47,675 bases of DNA from Zygnema cylindricum (Eukaryota > Streptophyta > Zygnematophyceae > Zygnematales > Zygnemataceae): contig JBBHKE010000018.1 in the NCBI GenBank assembly GCA_037447655.1, positions 1-47,675 on the forward strand, read 5' to 3'. Both the position numbers and the translations under genes were made by a program. The notes below the pieces were generated by a model, which did not search any database, was not told where the DNA came from, and was given only the letters and a program-made list of their open reading frames with translations. Shown in pieces: positions 34,369 to 45,610 of this stretch. The stretch's first letter is position 1; every line of letters begins with the position of its first letter.

Positions 34369-34860
34369 TGTAAAAGAGGTAACAACACCCCACAATAGGT
34401 CACAGTGCATAGCGGAAAACACCAAGGATCTCCCCGTAGCAACAGCAGGAGCACACAGAACTCGGAGACAGGGTTGGGCTTTATTACTTGAAAAGAGAGT
34501 ACAAGATTGCGCTAGCTGCGTCTTTCCACCTAAGGTCTACTTGCCTATTTAAACTAGCTAACTGCTAGTCAACTTAGTACTATACAGCTGTACACGTGGA
34601 CCTTCGCGGCCAATCTAAGATCTATCCAAACTTCCTTCTAGAACTACAGAGTTCGATCTACACAATTGCGGCGTTGCTATGCTGCGCTGCTACGCCGCTG
34701 CGCTACTAGTTGCTACGCCGCTAAGTTGATATGCTGCTATGCTGCGCTGGTCTGGAATCGCAGCTGCGCTGCTCTGGCATCGCAGCTGCGCTGCTCTGAA
34801 ATCGCAACTATAGCAGCCTAGCCCTAGCTACTAAGTACCCAATTCTGTAACCCTGTTACA
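34369..34860 (-). mobile_element. solo LTR (492 bp), Copia-like or other family
   Basis: Starts TGTAAAAGAGG and ends CCTGTTACA, with exact 5-bp duplication ATAAG at 34364-34368 and 34861-34865. The uninterrupted site is seen in copy 1. On the minus strand it reads like a promoter-to-polyA unit: TATA-like TTTAAATAGG (34553-34544) and then AATAAA (34485-34480). Upstream are three 22-bp repeats. No internal coding region, so it is a solo LTR left by LTR-LTR recombination. The family is not identified. Confidence 0.85.
34741..34806. repeat. three 22-bp tandem repeats in the solo LTR
   Basis: Units start at 34741, 34763 and 34785, each GCTGCGCTG followed by a TCTGGAATCGCA-like half. They lie upstream of the TATA-like motif in minus orientation, the position of U3 enhancers. 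More GCTGCG words occur at 34675-34740. Confidence 0.8.
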
Positions 34861-35354
34861 ATAAGAGGTACTCATTTTTAATTCAGTGCCTAAATTTTGT
34901 TGCATTTCTTTCCAAAATGCAAACGTAAATTTAGAATCCCTATCACTAGCTATAGACAAAGGAACTCCATGATGTCTGACCACGTTGTCAAAATATAACT
35001 TTGCAATATCTACAACTGAATGAGTAGTTTTGCAAGGGATAAATATTGCCATTTTACTGAACCTATCGACTACGACCATGATATTGTCATTTCTTCTAGA
35101 TGTAGTTGGTAACTTGATAATAGAATCCATACTGACAAATTCCCATGGTCAATCAGGGATATCTAAAGGTTTTAAAAGACCTCTAGGTTTCTGATTACTA
35201 GGTTTACTCTGTTGGCAAGAGACACAACTTTCCGCGTGTTTCGACACCTCCTTTGCCATCCTGGCCAAAACAATCTACTCTGCAACCAACTAAGAGTTTT
35301 ATTTCTACCTAGATGTCCTAAATGCTTATGGGCTTTTTGTGAAAGTTGTTTTCT

Positions 35355-36697
35355 TTAGTCTCCCATTTCAGGAATGCATAACCTATCCCCTGCTCGCAAA
35401 AATAGTAAACCATCTTCTATTTTAAAGTTTTTGACATGTCTCTCATTCAATGGGTCGAAATTGCCTCCCGAAATATTCTTGCAAATCACAAAAAAATAAG
35501 GATCTTTATCATAACCATTTCTAATAGCATCTAAAAACAATTTATCCGGAACCATCACACTTATTTCAAAACATCTACTTAAAGGATCTGCGACTACATT
35601 TGTCTTTCCAAGAATATGTTTGACATTAAATTTGAAATATGCTAATTTCTATATCCACTTAACCTGTCTGCCTGTCGTAATTTGTGCATCACTTAATCTT
35701 TGTAGATAGGAGAGTGCATTATAGGAGAGTGCATTATTATCACAGTGAACTGTAAATTCTTTATTATGCAAATAACAACGCCATTTCACCGATGCATGAA
35801 CAAGTGTAAGTAATTCTTTTTCCTGTGCTGGATAGTTTTTTTCAGCATCATTAAATTTCCTGGACTCAAAAGCAATAGGATGAAAATGTTTGTTGTCTTT
35901 TTGACTTATGACTACACCCAAACCTTTATCAGATGCATCAGTAGTGATCAGAATTTCAAATTCCCCAGCAGGATTAGGATACACCAGTGTAGGGGCAGAG
36001 GTCAACTTCTCTTTTAGTTCCTCGAAAGTTCTCTCTTGATCGGCTCCCCACAAAAACGTCTCCTTCTTCGAAGTAAATCCGTCAATAGTGTAGCGATCAT
36101 ACTGAAGTTCCTGATAAATTTCTTGTAATAAATGGCCAATCCCAAAAATAATCTAACTTCTGTGACATTAGTGGGTTGCTTCCACTTTTGTATTGCAGTA
36201 ATTTTTGATGGATCTGTTATAACACCTTCCCCACTAACTATATGTCCCAAAAATAATTGTTCACTTTTAAGAAAGCTGGATTTTGACAATTTTCCATATA
36301 ACTTTCTTTCCCTTAACCTTTCCAACACTTTATTTAGATGAATTACATATTGTTCTTTAAATTCGTTGTAAATTAAAATATCATCTATAAACCCTTGAAC
36401 AAACTCATCTATATAATTACAAAATGTTTGGTTCATTAATCTTTGATAAGTAGGTAGTGCATTCGTCAAACCAAATGGCATCAATATCCATTCAAAATGA
36501 CCAACTCTACTTCTAAAAGCAGTTTTATCAACATCTTTAGTTCTAATTGGCACCTGATTAAAGCCACTACGTAGATCAATCAAAGAAAATAATTTAGCAC
36601 CTTTCAAACGATCTATCGAATCAAAAATTAAAGGTAACGGATATTTATCCTTCGCCGTAATTTTGTTCAGACTACGATAGGCGACACACATTCTCAA
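35355..36697 (-). pseudogene. pol: reverse transcriptase and RNase H (copy 2)
   Basis: Minus strand 36697-36014: [36 protein letters not shown], then the catalytic FIDDILIY and FLGHIVSG. 36053-35649 holds RNase H (TTDASDKGLGVVISQ, AQEKELL). A small repeat of NALSY at about 35725 comes from a short local duplication. 35558-35355 continues toward integrase. Frames change between the pieces. Confidence 0.85.
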
Positions 36698-37397
36698 CGT
36701 TCCGTCCTTTTTTTTGACGAAGAGAACTTGTGCTCTGTAAAGTGATTCGCTGGGCTGAATATGTCCTTTCTCTAGGAGTTCCTTGATCTCTTTCCTTAAT
36801 TCCTCCTGCTCAAATAAGTTATGCTTATAAATTCATGTGACAAGAGGATCACATCCAAGTTCAAGGTTAATAACATGTTCCACATCTCGGGAATGTGGCC
36901 TCCTTGAGGGTAAGTCAATTGGGAAAACATCTCTAAATTCAAAAATCAAATCTTTAACAATAGAATCAAATGTATTAATGTTAGTTACAAAATCAGATTT
37001 TTGTTTTTCAAGAGTTTTAGTGGTGTCTGATTTAGGAACAACATCAATGTTAGTGTTTTCTCCCCCCCCTTCATTAGTAACTCCCTCAATTACTAATAAC
37101 AAGAAAGCATGGTTTGTTTTATCTTTTAATTGCTTTTTAAATTGTTTAGCAGAAATCAAACCTTCCACTCCCAACTTGGTTATGTTATTTATATGATTCC
37201 TATGCAACTTTTTCGAAGGTAATGCTTGTAAAACCTTCCCACCGTTTTCAGACTTCACTTTCAAGGTGTTAGTTTCCGAATTAATTTGAGGATTATGTTC
37301 AGTTAACCAAGGCTTTCCCAATATTAGCTCCTCACTACCCAAATTCATTATTTCACACACAACTTTCATTTTATGACATTGGATATCAACTTCTATT

Positions 37398-38446
37398 TGT
37401 AGAAACTAATGGTTTTATTAGTATTTTCTAGGTCTGAAAAGAAATATAGAAGTCGAGGCAGTCTATCTCTAACTTCTCTCTCCAACTCTCAAACTTGTCG
37501 CAGTCACTGAGAAATTGGAGAGGAAGCTAGAGCCATGGCTACCTTGGCTATCCTGAGGTTTACGGGAATTTTATATTAGGGTTTATATATTTAATTAAAA
37601 TGTATGTGCCGGCGGCAGGATTTGATCCTTGTACCTGCCGGCCGGCAGACACAATGTAGCCGGTAGCCCTAGCCGTTTCATCTAGCGGTAGTGTTACCTA
37701 GCATATAGTTTGATAATTATTTATATATGTATACAAGCGATAAACCATTTAACTTGAATTAATTACGGGATACATAGATCCAGTAATATGTAATGTACGA
37801 CTTACGGTACGGACATAAATCAGTACCGCGCATTTGTTTCGTAAATGAAACAAATACCGCGCATGTATTTATTACGGCTACGATTAAAGCCGAATTTAAT
37901 CGGACGGCCGGGATTAGCGCCGAGATCGCGGAGGAAGATTTCGGCGGTTTATGGCCATCGCCACATCGGATGACGCGTGGCAAAATTCCGTCGGATTGTG
38001 GAAACTCCGGAGATTATGGCACCGAATCCGGATTTGACATGTGTCGACATTTTGGCCATGTCGTACAATGTCCGTACATAAAGTACACCGGCAGCTGTAC
38101 TTTTGCGTACGGAACTCAATTCTGATTGGTTCCGTACATCAGTAGATAGAGTCTGTGAGAGAGATAGGACTTAGAAAAATTAGAAGATAGGACCCTCTCT
38201 CCCAGAGAGCTTCTGTACAAAAGGTCAACTTTGACCCTCCATAACTTACTGCTCAGGGGAGCAAATTCAGAGATTCTTTTTGCTATCGACTCAGGGGAGT
38301 CTTGTCTTCACAGGGGTGAAGTTGGTCAGAGTTTTTGTCTGCCAGGGTGGCAGTTATATTTGCTTAAACACAAAGGGGTCAGGATTATCCTAGAGGCTTC
38401 TTGGAAGCTGTCCACTCTGAGGACTTATGGAGGTCTCAGAGTTTCA
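37398..38446 (-). mobile_element. solo LTR (1049 bp) of a second, different LTR family
   Basis: TGTAGAAACTAATGG to CTCAGAGTTTCA, flanked by exact CTATT at 37393-37397 and 38447-38451. No internal ORF with retroelement domains. On the minus strand a TATATAAACCC motif (about 37590-37580) lies near the 3' side, as in an LTR promoter. A long GC hairpin lies at 37607-37647. It shares no sequence with the 492-bp solo LTR or the chromovirus LTRs. Confidence 0.8.
37607..37647. repeat. GC-rich hairpin in the 1049-bp solo LTR
   Basis: Arms TGCCGGCGGCAGG (37607-37619) and CCTGCCGGCCGGCA (37634-37647) pair with one bulged base around a 14-base loop. In this AT-rich window it stands out in composition. 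Confidence 0.8.
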
Positions 38447-38705
38447 CTATTGTGTCATTTTGTAAATCTAATGTGGAGTTATTACCATTAACCACTTGAA
38501 CATATAAAGGTTTTTCCTTTATGACTGTAGGAATTTTATTTTCATCAAGAAACTTATGTGAAATAAAATTATGTGTAGCACCTGAATCTACCATAACTCT
38601 AAATGGTTTTCCTTCCACTAAAGACTCAAATCTGATCAAACTGTGTTTGGTGTCATCGTTACTTAGCTGTCCAAACATAGGTCTGTTGTTATGAAAGAGT
38701 TTCAT

Positions 38706-40959
38706 CAGAAGGATTGTTCAAACTATGGAGTGTAGTTAGCATCATAATAAATTCAGCTATCGTAGCCTTTCCATTCATTAGCTTGCACTCCAGAGTTAAC
38801 TTTTTAACCTTTGGATTTGATCGACTCAACTGAGGACTTTAAACTAGTCCTTCCCGTTTCCCACCTCTTGGGCTTCCTGCTCAGCTAAGTATAATGCAAT
38901 ATCTTCTTGAAGACCTTCATTTACATCAACTGTTTAAGAGATCCATTATCTGTACAGTCCTTAGCGTAATGATCTAGACCTCCGCATTTAAAATAAGTGA
39001 CTTACTTTCTCGGTTTTGTGCATTCTCTGCTGAAATGTCCCTCCTCTCCTCAATTATAACAGTTAATTTTCTTCAGTTGTGCACATTCAGATGCCCTATG
39101 ACCTCTTTTCTGACAAATAGTGCATGTGGGAATGGTAAAATTAGGTTTTTGAGCATTAATGCTCGGTTTAGGACTCTTAATGTAGCCCCCTCTATTCTCA
39201 AATTTATTTCTTGCATTAACACTCTGTCCACCCCTCTAATTTCCCGTGAAGATATTATGCCTATTAACCAGACCTGCATTCAGACCTTCTTCCTCAATTC
39301 CTCCTCACCCCACTCTAATACTTCATTGAAATTTCCCTTGAGTGATGTTTCAGTTCTGATTTCAGTATATGATTCAGATAGTTCACGAAATGCAACCTTA
39401 CCATTTCATCAGTCAAACTTATGACATGAATGCTAGATGAGTCAAATTCCACAATATAATTTTTCACAGATCTAGTCTGCTTACAGTTCAACCATTTTTT
39501 TTCCATTCTGGATTTATTAGTGATAGACAAGAAACGCGATTTGATCGCTTTTTTAAAAGTTTCCCAATGAACATTATCACGAATCAAATTAGTAGAGTTG
39601 TGTATCGATAAGGATTTGCCGATAACCGATATGGGCCTTTTTTTCGGGGACCCGATAATTGATATATTGGTACGATATATCGCTATCGGTCTTATCGCCG
39701 ATAACTAGCCGATAATATCGGATACTTATCGGCGATAATGTCGATAACGATAACTATCGGCGATAAATGTAAGAGCTCTACTGATAAATGTACGGCATGT
39801 ACACTCAACTGTACGTCGTATTCCCCCGACGCGCCCTACTCACGACCCTTGAGGTACCTACCAATCAAATCATTTGTACAAGCCGAAAGTACTGTAGCCG
39901 GCATAAGATGTGTACGGCTCCAGTTAAAACGATGTACCTTTCACATCCGACGTCGTGGCTTTGTCCCTTTATTTTTTGGGATCCACTAGAAACCTGCCAC
40001 GTGTCAATTCGTCGGCTTTTTTGGCAAAAGCCGCCAAAAAAGCCATTCCGAGATGCCGGCGCTCACGCAGATCGTCCGCTCGTATTTTCTCATTGAATGT
40101 CGTCGGTTCGATTTTGGCGGCGCGCATAATGTTATTTTGCATCCGTTGTACTTTGTGTCCGCCGTCTTTTTACCGTTCCATGATAATCAGTTTATTGGTA
40201 CAATTCTGTAAGTTCCCGTAAAATTTATGTTCAATTAACTGCCCTAAAAGTACTACAAAGTGAAACGTATTTTTTCGTCAAATTCTGTACATTTCGCGTA
40301 AACAACCGTACATTTCATGTAAATTTACCGTTCAATTTACCGGACAGAAAGCACTCAGGACAGAAAGTACAGAAAGTACAAATATATCGGGACTGCTGAC
40401 CGTTCGATAACCGATAACTATCGGTATCGGTGTTATCGCGATAAGTTTTTTACCGATACACAACACTACAAAATAGACCTCCTCTGAGTGTAATACCAAA
40501 ATTGAGCATCACCTTTCAAACAGCTTACAGCAAAAGAAGTGTAACCATCACGATCACAGTTTGTAGATTCCAAATAATACTCCATATGAAAAATCAATCA
40601 TCTAACTCATCAATCTTCTTACCATCAAATGATGGTTCTTCACTGATAGACAATTTCAGATCCCTTATCTTCTTAGGTCTATCGTGATTATCTTCCTTAA
40701 AACTGGCATTTCTCTTACTACTCTCACCATTTTGGTCATTAACATCATTCCTGGTGTGAATTAAATTAATTAGCTCATCCAATTTTTGATTTGAAACATT
40801 TCCCATTTTTTTAACATCCTTCAATTCACTTTTCAACTTAAAAATTGTTTCATCCACATCAGCAGCATGATTATTAAATATTTTTACCAATTTCACAGTA
40901 CATTTCTTCAAAACATTCAAGGCATTTTCCATTTCACGTTTCGATGCAGAATTTGCCAT
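38706..40959 (-). pseudogene. gag: gag (copy 2), interrupted by a hAT element
   Basis: ATG at 40959 opens MANSASKREMENALNVLKK and runs to about 40594; the hAT (39593-40468) follows; the core continues at 39587-39315 (WETFKKAIKSRF, KNYIVEFDSSSIHV). Zinc-knuckle Cys codons are readable near 39070-38960 but in broken frames. The N-terminal 120 residues include a predicted coiled stretch (VDETIFKLKSELKDV). Confidence 0.85.
39593..40468. mobile_element. non-autonomous hAT element (876 bp) in copy 2 gag
   Basis: Ends TAGAGTTGTGTATCG and CGATACACAACACTA, flanked by CAAATTAG (39585-39592) and CAAAATAG (40469-40476), 7 of 8 matching. Both subterminal 150 bp are dense in CGATAA/TTATCGCGATAA palindromes. 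No transposase. Confidence 0.85.
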
Positions 40960-41517
40960 TATCACAAAAATGAAATCGAGTAAAAAGAAAGATAAAATAT
41001 TATTTCCCAAAAAAAAATTGCTGCAAGTTTGGAGTCCTGTGATTGCTCCAATCCAAGACTTATTCTTTTTAACAAGTCCTTTGAAAAAAATCAAAATCGG
41101 AGAAATCAATAAGACATTCAAAGTAAGTTTTTGCAAATTAAATTCTTCAATTTCCCAAACATTGATGCAAAATAGATAAAAATTTCCCCACAAATTTTGC
41201 AACAGCTCTCTAAGGTAACAATTTAGGGTTTGAAAAGTTTTAAGTCATTTTTGGACTCCTTTGCTCTTGAAGAAGTAAAGTGCTACACTTTCCTTCTCCA
41301 CCATTAGCAATTTCCCATTTCCCACTATATCAGGATATTTTGTTTTCTAATCCTCACATCCTCACCCTTCATGGCTTCAAGCCCTCCCGCTACACATGGA
41401 TCATTGCTAGGAGAAGGCAAGTTTGTTTGGCCTCTAGGTAATTGGAGTGAGCTTCAACGGTGGCTACACTGCCCACCCCGCCTTAGTCCTTAGGACCTGA
41501 GCACGCCCCACATCTAA

Positions 41518-41531
41518 CCAGCGGCCGCTGG
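41518..41531 (-). promoter_or_regulatory. conserved leader palindrome (copy 2)
   Basis: Same 14-bp palindrome as at 25481-25494, again between primer site and gag. The surrounding leader has many substitutions, so its identity may reflect constraint. Confidence 0.5.
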
Positions 41532-41666
41532 CAGTGTGATCACTCAATCTCCCTCCAATCTGTTACCACTTCACATTGTGATTCTACCAACACAAGTTAG
41601 AGCACTCTCACCGGTCATGGCAGTCGATATTCGAGTGAGCAAACTTCTCCTTGGTTTCTAACCAAA

Positions 41667-41678
41667 GCTCCGATGCCA
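41667..41678 (-). promoter_or_regulatory. primer-binding site (copy 2)
   Basis: Minus strand TGGCATCGGAGC, two bases inside the 5' LTR; initiator-Met tRNA type. Confidence 0.8.
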
Positions 41679-41680
41679 TA

Positions 41681-42674
41681 TGTAATAGGATTTGTAACCT
41701 CTCAGAAAATCCCATTACTTCAATCAATTTCAACCACACATTCCACACATTGGAAAATACACATCCACATTGGAAAGCAGTCACATAAGGATAAACTTTA
41801 AATTAGAAGAAGCTTATGTCCACTTAACATTAGCTTGGTCTCTTGCCCTCGTGGCTCAACCATTCTTATTAATGTGTTTTCCTCTACTCTCCACTCTTAA
41901 TAATTCTATCTCTTAACTACTAAAACACTACTTAGTTTGTAAGAGATTTCAATGCCAAAATGCCAATGCTCCAATTTGGTTTTTATCACTCACGACCAAG
42001 GTCAGTCAGAATTTCCACAAAATTTTCCAAAGGAAAAGATGTTTACTTTCATCTTAGACTTCACTATTTATCCATCATCGCCTTGGACTCACCAGGCCAG
42101 AGTCAACGCTCTGTTGAATAGGTTTTACTTGGGCCAATCATTGATCAGGAAGGACATCATTGATCAGCAAGGACTCAAACTGACCAATGCAAAAACGTGC
42201 GAAATCTCTTACTAACTACGTAGCATTTCAAACCAATCAAACGCTACGTTTCACTACATAACATTTACGTACAAAAGTGCGCGCCAAACGAAACGCGACT
42301 TCGCACGAACGTGCGTTGCAAATTTCGCACGCCAAACTTCTTATGAAATTCCATAAATTGAAAGTGACGTTTGGTACTAAAAATTGTACGAAACGAACCA
42401 TCGTGCGTACCAAACGAAATATTGATTTCGTTTAGTACTTTATAAACTTACGCCTTAAATTTCGAGGATAGTTTGACCCTTAACCCGTAAGAATGAACAC
42501 CCAATCGTTATTTTGACCTCACGATGTCGCCTAAATACACGAATCACTATATCTTTGAAAATACAACCCCAAATCCTGCGATTCTTTTGCGGACGTCTAT
42601 CAAATTCAAAACTTTATTTTCGTAATACTTAAATACCAATTTAAGAACAAGTTCGATCCATTATTACTGTTACA
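41681..42674 (-). repeat. 5' LTR of chromovirus copy 2
   Basis: 994 bp; TGTAATAGGATTTG to TACTGTTACA on the plus strand. It contains a local duplication of the ATTGATCAG word (42139-42171) absent from the other three LTRs. Confidence 0.9.
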
Positions 42675-43861
42675 TACTAGATATTTAAATCGACGTCTGC
42701 TTGTACACATACGTAGCTGCGATTTTGTCTTTTTCGAATGATGATCTTCAATAGGATTATACGTGGTACTAATCGCAATCTAACACCTCATTCACTGGCA
42801 CGACCTGATGGAAGGGTGTTACAATTTTTATTGGCAATAAACGTGTTCGTACGATTTTTGGTAACGCTTGATGTAAGGTTACCCTAAGTTAATATCCAAC
42901 AAGCTCTCAACGTGGAGCTCACGTAACGACAAAAAATGATTGTCTTCAACACTTTTATTTACATGTGGTTGCCGCAGTTTTGTTTCCGTAAACGTTCGTT
43001 GGCCGTGTGAATTGCTAATTTTATTATGCCAGTCGACGTTCGCAAGCGTGGCGAAATTTTAAGCGGTTGAAACAATATTTTTAAAATCAAAGTTGTCTAA
43101 CAGATTGACCGTCAAATTTAAACTCAATGGTACTTTACTTGTACCAATATGTACTTCAAAATTACAATTTATGACAAAATGACGTAATACTGTGCGCAAC
43201 CAAAATAGTCATTGCCATGATCAATTCCCTAAAATATTTGGCCCGGTGGATTTTTTCGCGGCTTGTCGCGATCATTGACGAATTCAAAGTTTCTGTTATC
43301 GCGAAAATAGGCCCAAGACGGAACGCAAAAATTGACACGTGGGGTCTATTTGTTTTGCCTGTGTCCATTGCATTTTGCAAAACGACTTGACTTTGGACCG
43401 AAAAGTGTCCTAATGGCGCACCCTAAAATATAAACGATTTTATGATGCGTAAAGCATCACGATGCTGCAGATGTCTGATGCACGAAGCTGACGTGGTAGA
43501 CGATGACACAATGAATGCGACTGGCTCGTAGGTCCTTCAATACAGGCGCCTTTGCTCTGTTGCGCGCGACTGTGGATTTTTCTGAAGTAGGGGAAGGAAA
43601 TACTTTTTTCCCTCGTTTTGAAACCAAGCCAAATTGGCAAGCTTCTCAGTAAAATTGTACAAAACTACCATACAGTACATTACTGTACTGTATCGTCCGA
43701 CATTTTTAACTGTGATTTAGCATAGCATTGCCAGCGTGGCGATACATAGTATCGCTTCGCCATTTCGTATCGTATGCTTCACCATACATCAAATAGTCAC
43801 ATCGTATCGAAAGACTACATGTAAGTCGTCTTCTACACATCGGACAACCAATGTTCACCAT
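42675..43861. other. non-coding, no feature recognised
   Basis: No exon or transposon end recognised. A GTATCG/ATACGA-rich stretch lies at 43735-43810 and an ACAGTACATTACTGTAC inverted run near 43672. Confidence 0.4.
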
Positions 43862-44328
43862 GAGAGGTCGCAAACGGTTAACCGAAACCGTGACTGATCG
43901 TTAAGCGACCGCCCGCGTCGGATTCGGAACGGATTCGGGTGCCAAATTCGAGGGGCCGGGCGGATTCGGGCGGTTAATTCACAGAAAAAGAAAAAAAAAA
44001 CGGTTTCGGTCAAGTAAGCAAAAAACGAAAAAAAAAAAAATTGTCCTGTCCATACTATCCAACATTATTGTACTTTGTACTCTTGGTATAGTGGAAAACT
44101 GGAAGGTATAAAGGGAATTTACCATTAATTTTGTTCTTTTTCGGGTACAAGCGGGTGCGGGTAGTCGCGAGGAATCGAGTTTCGGTTAACTTTTATTTTC
44201 GTAAACGGGTTTGGGGTAACGGTTAACAATTTTGGAGCGTGACATAACCTGGTCGGGCGTCGGGTACTCAGATTTTGAAAAAAAAAATAACGGTCGGTTA
44301 TCTCAAATTTTGACTTTTGCGACCTCTG
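43862..44328. mobile_element. Ac-like hAT MITE (467 bp)
   Basis: Ends GAGAGGTCGCAAA and TTTTGCGACCTCTG are inverted copies (one mismatch at the first base). The flanks TTCACCAT (43854-43861) and GTTACCAT (44329-44336) match at 6 of 8. The interior is rich in GGATTCGGGCGG and GGTTAACCG-like words, as in the subterminal repeats of plant Ac/Ds elements. No ORF. Confidence 0.7.
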
Positions 44329-44477
44329 GTTACCATGCAATCCGAAGCGGTACGTAACCCTAATTTTATGTTGCACGAACTTAGGGCACGTTCCCATGTA
44401 ACCGAAACTTTAATCTTGTAACTGTGTTTCTAGCGAAGATTCTCCGTACATCTTTATGAGCATTCCGATGTAATCGC

Positions 44478-45610
44478 TAGTGTTGGGTATCGAGGACCAT
44501 TTGCTGATATTTGATATATATCGAATTTTAGGTACCCGATAATCGATGTATCGCTTCGATATATATTGAATTTCAAATAATCGCGATTTACCGACGATAC
44601 ATCGTATTGCCAATATATCGAAGCTTTTTTAAGAAAAAAAAAACTCGCTAGTCAATTCTCAAAAGAAGAGAAGGACAACTGTCAAAGTGGTGGAGGATGT
44701 TTTTTTTTTTTCACGGAAACTGCGAATCGGAAACTGTAAATGGATTAATTGAGAACCTAATTTATTGAGAATTGATTACCTGCAGCTGCTAGAACTGCGA
44801 CCAGATCACGGCGGGAACTGGTTCTCTACTGGAATGCTAGTACTAACTCTCTGGCAGTGTGAGTTGTACTTTGCTAGCGGTGCTCTTCACGGCCAGTGAA
44901 GTACTAGCTACTGCTACTCCAATTAATAAAAATAAGAATAAGATTTTACAATTTGTACACTTAAAAAAATAATTAATAATAATAAGAATAAAAGTTCACA
45001 TTTTATACACTTTAAAAAATATTGAATAAAAATAATAATTAAAACTCACATTTTGTACACTTCAAAAAATGATTAATAAAAACAAGAATAAAATCTCACA
45101 TTTTATACACTTCATAAAATATTGAATAAAAATAATAATAAGAATTCTCATTTTGTACACTTCAAAAATTAATAAATAAAAATAATAATAAAAATTCATG
45201 CCTGAAACGAACAGTGTGCATTTTTTTTTTCATATCATACTTTGACTAAATTAGTGTGGGTTTCAAGTTTTCATATGTGAAGTTCTGTACCGTAGTACGT
45301 ACTAAATAAGTAACTATATGAATTAGTATTACAGTATTAGTACTTTTTCGTCGGTTACATTTTGCGGCGTTACCTTTTAAGTCACGGAACGAAAATCACG
45401 TCGTACGTCGCGTTTCAGAAAAATTGTCGTTATCGCTAAAACAACATATTAAATAAAATATTTATTTTATAAAATACAATATATCGCGATATATATCGCG
45501 ATAATTTATGTTGGTCGCGGTACGATATATCGAGGACTTTTCTCGATCGATATTCGATATATCGAATGTCGAAACTATTGCGATATGAAACTACCCGATA
45601 CCCAACACTA
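44478..45610. mobile_element. non-autonomous hAT element (1133 bp) inside the Harbinger-like copy 2
   Basis: Ends TAGTGTTGGGTATCG and CGATACCCAACACTA with flanks GTAATCGC (44470-44477) and CTAATCGC (45611-45618), 7 of 8 matching. The right third matches the hAT at 2325-3184 closely. It carries a 50-bp satellite not present there. Confidence 0.85.
44941..45200. repeat. 50-bp satellite, five units, inside the hAT
   Basis: The anchor TACAC recurs at 44956, 45006, 45056, 45106 and 45156, exactly 50 bp apart. Odd units read TTTGTACAC and even units TTTATACAC; even units also share ATATTGAATAAA, so the real unit is a 100-bp dimer. Confidence 0.9.

Larger units (their letters stand above)
33525..35274 (-). 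pseudogene. pol: integrase and chromodomain-like tail (copy 2), interrupted
   Basis: Minus-strand pieces: the zinc-binding and core region with SDRDSKFTFAFW at 35130-34861, then a solo LTR (34369-34860), then the C-terminal part from about 34283 (MNRTLEKML) to 33999, and the tail at 33965-33525 with IFWQVHNLGRPKDEL. Besides the solo LTR there is a 50-bp tandem duplication (34253-34352) over the codons around the catalytic Glu. It cannot encode a working integrase. Confidence 0.85.
36833..38705 (-). pseudogene. pol: aspartic protease segment (copy 2), split by a solo LTR
   Basis: The part with VDSGATHNFIS is at 38705-38452 and its continuation (ELILGKPWLTEHNP) at 37397-36833. Between them lies the 1049-bp solo LTR. 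The target duplication CTATT identifies the exact break relative to copy 1. Confidence 0.9.
32502..42674 (-). mobile_element. Ty3/Gypsy chromovirus, copy 2 (minus strand, split by three insertions)
   Basis: Same family as copy 1, reversed: 5' LTR 42674-41681, primer site 41678-41667, gag from 40959, protease about 38630, RT 36697-36014, RNase H 36053-35649, integrase 35274-33999, tail 33965-33525, 3' LTR 33475-32502. Total 10173 bp. Removing the solo LTRs (34369-34860, 37398-38446), the hAT (39593-40468) and one duplicated target each leaves about 7.74 kb, close to copy 1. The flanks TTTTA and TACTA do not form a clear duplication. Multiple stops and frame changes make it inactive. Confidence 0.95.

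Noticed and set aside
24361-42674. One very large nested element of about 18 kb
   Set aside because: Each copy has its own pair of LTRs, primer site and polypurine tract, in opposite orientation, so they are two separate elements.
44941-45200. CRISPR-like regular spacing
   Set aside because: The whole 50-bp unit repeats, with no variable spacers, inside a eukaryotic transposon.
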